From: Cycas panzhihuaensis
Taxonomy: Eukaryota; Cycadophyta
Length of the DNA stretch: 64,000 bases
Assembly (NCBI GenBank): GCA_023213395.1
Contig: CM041465.1
Coordinates: forward strand, 100,075,741-100,139,740
Direction: 5' to 3'
A model generated the notes under the pieces. The model made no database searches and was not told the origin of the DNA. It worked only from the letters and a program-made list of their open reading frames with translations. Both the position numbers and the translations under genes were made by a program. Positions 58,288-64,000 of this stretch are shown here, one piece after another. Position 1 is the first letter of the stretch, and the number at the start of each line of letters is the position of its first letter.

Positions 58288-58992
58288 CTATGAGTATCCC
58301 AAAAGGAGGTTGTAGTCGATGTCTACATCCAGAACTATAACATCAATGAGGACAGTCTTGTCCTCAAGAGTAAGGGGGATCAAAACAGACCCTAAAGGTG
58401 TCTTCTCGCTGCCGTCGTAGCCTTGACATCGCCATGGAACAAGTTCCAAGGTAGAAATGCTAAGCTCTTGCGTGATGTATAAGGGCATAGCATTAATGGA
58501 AGAACTATTATCGACAACGATCCTTTGCAAAGTGCAATCAGGTGTATCAATGGTAATGGTGAAAGGAAAGTTCCATTGGTACTCCCTTTCACTAGTAGGA
58601 GGAAGATCTTTAGGATTGAAAGAAATGACAGGGTCATAGCTTTGGGCAATACCCAAAGCATGAATAGACGCATCACCCAATCCTAAAGCTTCCAAAAGGA
58701 GTGTATGTTTCTCATGACAACTTCTTAAGATGTCTATAATGGACATCTTGATAGCCATAGTATGAAGCTCATCGATGACAGAAAAGGGCATCCCTTTCAC
58801 CGTAGGTTGAGGAAGGGCTCTCCTGAAGTCATAGTAACTAAGGCAAATGGGAATGGTCTTGGGAAGAACAAGGAATTTTGGAAGAGAGGTTTCTGGAAGA
58901 GGGTCAAGATGTGGGATAGATGAAGAGGTATCGATTGCCTCTTTGGCAGCTTGAGACCAGGTTAAAGCATATAGAGGGGTAGCCTCAAGCAT
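58288..58992 (-). pseudogene. Element C protease and preceding gag-pol segment, open 234 codons
   Basis: Contains the gag tail segment (LYALTWSQAAKEA, also in B at 38430) and then IVVDNSSSINAMP, with the catalytic Asp present and Gly replaced by Ser, PLTLEDKT and DYNLLLG. It is the longest open protease frame in the window. B and C share the D-N-S-S-S variant, so it arose before their separation. Confidence 0.82.
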
Positions 58993-60211
58993 CTAGATCA
59001 CCTTCTTTCCCTTGTTCTGGGATCACAAAGGTGAAGGGGTACGATGATTAGGGGAATGTAAAGAGGAAGATGAACCCCGCATGCCCTTCCTTTTACCATG
59101 TGAAGAGCAGGGATTCATAGATCTTCCTCAGTTTTGGTTGCTCTTTATTAGGAGTTATAATCATGCTTCCCATGTTTGGGGAAGGGATCTCTATGGACCG
59201 GTTGGTCTAGATTAGGCCTTGAGGCTCGTTTAGGAGAAGGGTCATGTTGCGAGGCATCCCTAGGATATTAAACTTGGCAACGCGAATTGTCATGGAAGCA
59301 TTCTCCATGAACGAAATGCCACTTCTTCTCAAGGGAGGAGTCAAATTTTCCTGCTTGAGAGGACTGGGTGCCATTGCCCTTGGGAGGAGTGGCTTGGGAA
59401 GCTTGTTGAATAGGTTTGTTGGATGTAGGTGATGAAGGAGCCTGAAGCTTGAGTTCCTTCATCGTACGCTCAAACAAATGTATGGCCGAGATAAGGGGAT
59501 CTAAGGTCTTCTCGGTTGAGTGGGAGGAAGACCTAATAGGTTGTTGAGTTTTAGTTTCTTTAGTTGGTGGAGATGCCTCATGTCGCTGTGAGGACTTTAG
59601 GGGCTTCTTAAGTCCAACCTGGATCTCAATAGCCTCAAGTGCCAAGCACTTCGCTATGGCAGAGTCACATGTAGTCACCCCCATCTTAAGGACTTCCACA
59701 TGAACTTTGGGCTGGAGTGCATTGACAAAGATGTCCCTCTTCAATCCCTAGGCAAAGTAGCCTTGGTGCAATGGAGGAGGTCATGGAATCGCCATATAAA
59801 ATCACAATTCATCTCATCATGACCTTGTTTAAGTGATATGAGAGATTTTATTCTGCTTTTAAATAGATGAGTAACGTCAAAGTAGTTGACGAACGCATCC
59901 AGGAGCTGCTAGAACGAATGAATAAAATACATGGGCAGGCGATAAAACCACTTGAGGGCATCTCCTTGAAGGGATCATGGAAATAGTTTCATCAGGATAT
60001 GATCGTAGGCCCAGTAGTTTATGCATGCCATAGAGAAACTATGAACATGCTCTGTTGGATCCTGTGATGAAGTCCCATTGAATTTAGGAACTTCAAGGGG
60101 ATGAGGCAGTAAGTTGGTCCTTAGTGCCTCAATGGATAAGGGTGTCAATCTATAATATATAAAGGGATATTCCCTTGTCTAGATCATAGGATCGGTAAAA
60201 GATAAGGAAGG
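58993..60211 (-). pseudogene. Element C gag, truncated at its N-terminal side by element E
   Basis: The capsid segments FNGTSSQDPTEHV, SLQGDALKWFY-like and RDF blocks (60180-59760, broken) and the open frame 59744-59268 match B. The knuckle reads W-H-F-V-H-x4-H-x4-C, with the first Cys lost to His. At 60211 the coding match to B's PPLSLP/DPLAQ segment ends at E's LTR. Confidence 0.8.
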
Positions 60212-62935
60212 TGGATGCACGTCTACAGGATAGCTACCCAACTAAGTAGGAAGGGTATGAGCGGTCGATGGTATGATCGACAAAAAGACCTACAAGTAAG
60301 GCAAACACCACGCAGGGCACCCCGTACACCGGAGTGCGAGTTTGGGACCTGCAAATGGAATATGGCTACCTGGAAGTGGTCCCCCACTTTTAACAAGGGG
60401 AGAAGAGGTGTAGGGTTAGCCTGGGTTGACCTAAGGGAAGGATCCTCCCACCCTTGGATGGCCAGAAGGGGAAGGAGAGAACCCTTCGAGGGTTTCCCTA
60501 AAGCAATGGGAAACAAGAAAAGGTAGGCAAGTAGATGGCCTACGGATGGGGTCACCTCGGTTATCCGGCTAAGCATGGAACCGAGGGAACATAGGAGGAA
60601 TATCGAAAGAAATGAGGTTAAGGTATGTGCGGGCAAACTAACCAAGTAAACAAATAATAAAGAGAGAGGGAAGTTTGCATGGCAAAAGAGGGGAAAAGGT
60701 GAGAGGAAAGTTTTCCTAAGACCTTTTCCTATGGCAAAAGGAAATGTAAATGATAAAGTAAACAAAATATGAATTAAAGCAAAAGTTGATTTCCCTTCTC
60801 TTTCCAATGAGCTAATTACTACTATATAAAAGAACTCAAAAAGAAAAAGTGATGGAGTGGAGGGAGAGTGTGTACTAGGGATGGAAGCATGTCATAATGG
60901 CGATGCTCCTAAGAGGCACCCAAAGTTACTCCACAAGGCACAGCAAATGTGAAGAGTCGCAGTGGATCGAAACGAGGGGCTCCCTTACCTTCCCTGGAAA
61001 AAGTACTAAAGTACCAAACAAAGGAAAGAAAGGGATAAAATGCTAATAATAAAGGAAGTACAAAAGTACAGCATAAATGGGAGCACTTACCTGCAAAGGA
61101 AGAAAGAGGAATGGATCCTTCGCGCTTTCCAAATACATGCAAGTAAATGACAGTCTCCCCCTTTCCGGAGAAAGGAAGCTAGCATACAATAAAAAGATCC
61201 TAATAATACATATACATACAAAGCAAATATAAACTTAAATACGTGTATATTAGTATCAATATAATGATGATAAAATGTAAAAGAAAATAACCTAAGTAGA
61301 TGGAAAGTAACCGGTAAGCCTCCGAGTGGCCCACCTCCTGCAAAGAACAACCCCAATCTCCCCCAAAAACCATGAGGTAGTGAGGGTAAGGCTATGCAAG
61401 ATGGCTGGAAATAGAGACAAAGAGAGTTGAAAAGAGCCAAAGAGGACCTACAGCACGTCGGGGTGCTATGGAGAGCAAACTGGATTACTGGGAAAGGAGT
61501 TGGGCAAAGGGCAAGTAGCCGGGGCTTACGTGAGTTGCCCGGATCAAAGCACAAACCCTTAAACTAGCACTGCAATGTGTGACAGTGCTGATTTCAATGG
61601 CTAAAGATGGCCTACAAACCCTTGTTTGATTGCTAAGGATGGCACAGGGCAAAAGGGAAGGTTTGGGGGGCAAAGAGCCACTTGAGGAACGTGGAAGGTG
61701 GTGTAGAATCCACCCAGCTCTCACCCAAACACTATGCAACCCCTCTTTTCCATTGCATTGAGCAATAAATGCATGCAAGGAGGCACTAATAGCAAGAGTA
61801 AGACAGTCCAAAATAAAGGAAAAGCAACCTCTAAAAACCCAAGTAAGAGGACAAGCAAAGTAGGGCATCAATTAAATAAGAAAATAGCTTAAACCAATGA
61901 ATACCTGAGAAGAAGAGGAGAGGCTCTTGCCTCAGTTAAGGGCTGTTGAAAGAAGGCTGAGAAATCAGTCCAGAAGTTGTGGAATAGCAGGTTTGGAACT
62001 CTACTAATGGAGTTGGAGGAAAACACCTGCACTTTTAGGGTGCTTGATGGCTGCCTGAGCAAGAATCCGCTGAGATCTCTCCAAAGGGGCCCTATCCAAG
62101 GCATGTGAAGGGCTAGGAAGATGTCCTAGCCATACCAAAGGAGAGTTGGGCACTGGAGGAGAGGTGCAAGTCCTATAACAATAGTAGAGCAGCAGAGAAT
62201 AGTAGAGCATAGGGCGGTTTCCTTGAAGAGCAATCCAAAAAATGAATAAAAGATCCTAAAAATGAGTTAAAGAAGACTTAAATACCTAGCCCAAACCCTA
62301 AAGTGAGCGATTAGGGTGCAGCTAGCAGTGAGTCAAGTCGCGAGACACGTGGCAGTTTCACAATAAATGCGAAATTTCCACGGTAATTTTTAAAAAATAA
62401 ATATGAACAGTCATCCCATCGCAAAATCTAGAGTACCGCGGAATTTACGACGGTACCATGAAATTCGTGGCGGTATACAACTGGAGGGCAAATCTGGCCT
62501 TGAAAGCCAGTTAGGGCTGTGGGCCAATGACAAAAAGAGCTAATGGAGGGCTGAGACACCTACCCGAGGGTAAACAAGTTAACAAACGAGTCCAGAAGAG
62601 CAAAAATAGGATCTAAACGATGTGGCAAGTCAACCAAACAATGATGGTTCATCACACGAGTAGAGGTGGCACAAGCCAAGTGGATCTTGGAGCGAGTAGG
62701 GTAGAATGCGGGAAGTGGAATGGCCACCAGAGTGTCACACTCGCTGGGAATATGCCCCCACTATAGTCATCATAGGCTAAATAAGTGTAGACGAAGACAA
62801 AATCATCTTCAAGGTCATAACATGCAAACATGCAAGCAAACACTCATCTCAAAAGAAAGCGATGATAAGGTGAGAAACATACCTACACTTACCTGAGTTG
62901 ATACTTCCGTATCCATTCCTAGAAGCCAAGAAACA
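60212..62935 (-). repeat. LTR3: element E 3' LTR
   Basis: On + TGGATGCACGTC ... AGAAACA. 2724 bases, followed by the polypurine tract at 62936. It is related to LTR1 and LTR2 but distinct. It has an ACCGCGGAATTT/AAATTCGTGGCGGT imperfect palindrome near 62432-62475. No gene. Confidence 0.85.
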
Positions 62936-64000
62936 TTGCCCCCTTGGTAGTAGAGCCTCACCGCTCGGCAGCATGGTGCGATGGTGAATGCTGGCAACAT
63001 AACTGTTAGTAGCACGTGTATATAGATATATAAATCAAGATCATAATAATAGGTAAGGATGCCAGTGAGTGTCGTGGCAGAATGTGTGGATATGAAAGTA
63101 GTAGTGGAGACAACATAGGGGCTGCCTATATGCCACCTGGAAACTGACTAGAAGAATCAGAAGGGTGAGGGAGCTACCCCCACCACGAAAGATATAGAGA
63201 GATGTGCATAATCAAGTAGAAGAGTAAACATAATGGGTAGTTACCATAGTTTAATCTCATTAGCAGCTAGGTTTCAAAGGTACGAATGGGTCGCAAAGTG
63301 AAATGCATGATGACTTGAGGCTTGGGCGACAGGGTGGCCAGACAAACCTCAGGGACGGTCAGCGAGAAGAGGAAGGCGGCTCTCAAGGATGAGGCGAACG
63401 AGACTATCTGCCTCAGCATTGAGGGCCCGAGGGATATGCTGGATATCAACAGACAAGAAACGGGCCAGAAGGGACCTGGCGGCAGAAGTAAGAGTTCTCA
63501 AGTGAGGGCATCGCACCTAGTAAACCTGGGTGAGATGAGACACCACAACTTGAGAGTCACAAAGCAAAATGATGGATCTGTGATGGGAATGGAGAGTATC
63601 AGTTAGGGCTTCAATAACAGCTATGTATTTGGCTTCGTTGTTAGTAACCTCTGGGAGAAATATCCTAGAGCATAGGAGATCATGTCCAGAGGAGCTATAG
63701 AGAATCCATGCAACGATAGAAGGTCCAGGATTACCGCGGCTTCCGTCGTTGGTAAAAATGTAGATGGACATGGGTGACACAAAGTCCTAGTAGTCAATAA
63801 ACAATGATGGAATGAAAGCGATACTTGAAAGACAAGCAAAGAGTAGCCATGAAGAGTAGGAGGACCTAGCAATGAGGTTACCTAGGGTGAGAGCAAGTAG
63901 TTCGATCTTCATCAAAGAGCGGTCGGAGGAAAAAAGCATCCTGGAGTGCCAAAAGGTCACTTCAGGAAGTGAAACATGCCCTCGGATGAGGGAGCATCTC
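62936..64000 (-). mobile_element. Element E interior, 3' end (runs off the window)
   Basis: Polypurine tract CCAAGGGGGCAA (62936-62947), an untranslated stretch with one AATGAG-TTAAACTATG motif (about 63243-63266), then aRNH and leader. The antisense promoter and gene should lie just beyond 64000 by comparison with B. Confidence 0.82.
63349..63771 (-). pseudogene. Element E additional RNase H, 140 aa with one stop
   Basis: The ATG at 63771 (MSIYIFTND) puts it in the same register as B; an in-frame ATG at 63780 is not conserved. Catalytic residues: the first Asp lies one residue late (TNDG instead of TDGG), Glu position NNEAKY (E changed to K), CDSQVVV Asp. HIPRALN and AEADSL follow, with the final Asp intact. 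A TAG follows QVY at the same place as in B. It ends DRP then TGA at 63349. Confidence 0.85.

Larger units (their letters stand above)
49979..60211 (-). mobile_element. Element C interior: Tat-type element cut in gag by element E
   Basis: From the polypurine tract (49979-49990, CCAAGGGGGCAG) it reads on the minus strand: gag (partial), protease, RT, RNase H, integrase, antisense gene, aRNH. At 60211 the gag reading stops in the middle of the segment that in B lies near 39693, and the LTR of element E begins. The gag N-terminus, primer site and 5' LTR of C are missing here and expected past 64000. gaagg (60207-60211) is the expected target duplication for E. C shows fewer CpG and more TA-type stops than B. 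Confidence 0.85.

Noticed and set aside
60223-60807. 194-codon minus-strand frame at the start of LTR3
   Set aside because: Lies in the LTR, is not conserved in LTR1 or LTR2 and shows no domain.
43437-63999. Tandem LTR-interior-LTR array produced by unequal recombination
   Set aside because: The interiors of D and C are cut inside genes exactly at LTR ends, and D's LTR1 and C's LTR2 are too different to be a shared LTR. Nested insertion explains all joins.
1-64000. CRISPR array, prophage, or bacterial operons
   Set aside because: No regularly spaced direct repeats with unique spacers and no bacterial gene families. All recognisable genes are plant retrotransposon genes.

Overview
The window is nuclear plant DNA made almost entirely of retrotransposons. 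I see no host gene, no tRNA or rRNA gene and no bacterial-type feature. Plant origin is shown by an L1-type LINE with the plant zf-RVT/RNase H tail, by Ty3/gypsy elements with the Tat-lineage gag knuckle (C-x2-H-x4-H-x4-C), by an additional RNase H, and by a chromovirus relic with an initiator-Met-tRNA primer site. I cannot name the species. The density and age of the insertions suggest heterochromatin of a large-genome seed plant.

Layout. 1-3200: 3' half of a decayed LINE. 3420-23982: element A, an old, AT-rich Tat-lineage gypsy element on +. Its integrase is split by a deleted chromovirus relic (12312-15614, TSD TTAAT). Its 3' LTR breaks off at 23982, where another element begins. From there on all elements lie on the minus strand. 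LTR1 (23983-27038 plus 43437-43494) and the interior 43495-47002 belong to element D. Element B (27039-43436, near-complete, 16.4 kb, TSD catac/tatac) sits inside LTR1. Element C starts with its 3' LTR (47003-49978), sits in D's antisense-gene intron, and runs to 60211. There its gag is cut by the 3' LTR of element E (60212-62935), whose interior continues to the window end. The nest is therefore A > D > (B, C > E). The right-hand halves of A, D, C and E should lie past position 64000.

How the parts work together. Each Tat-type element encodes a gag-protease-RT-RNase H-integrase polyprotein in one frame. Two extra genes lie between integrase and 3' LTR. One is a stand-alone 140-aa additional RNase H (aRNH) in sense. 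The other is an antisense gene with a conserved TATA promoter, a tiny 8-codon first exon, a GT-AG intron of about 0.5 kb rich in hairpins, a large exon resembling the plant mobile domain (PMD), an acidic tail, and a third exon encoding a coiled coil. The antisense gene is present in A, B, C and D. It is the most interesting system in the window. In A the order of aRNH and antisense gene is swapped relative to B, C and D. All copies carry stops and frameshifts, mostly of the C-to-T/G-to-A kind expected from methylated DNA, so none is expected to be autonomous.
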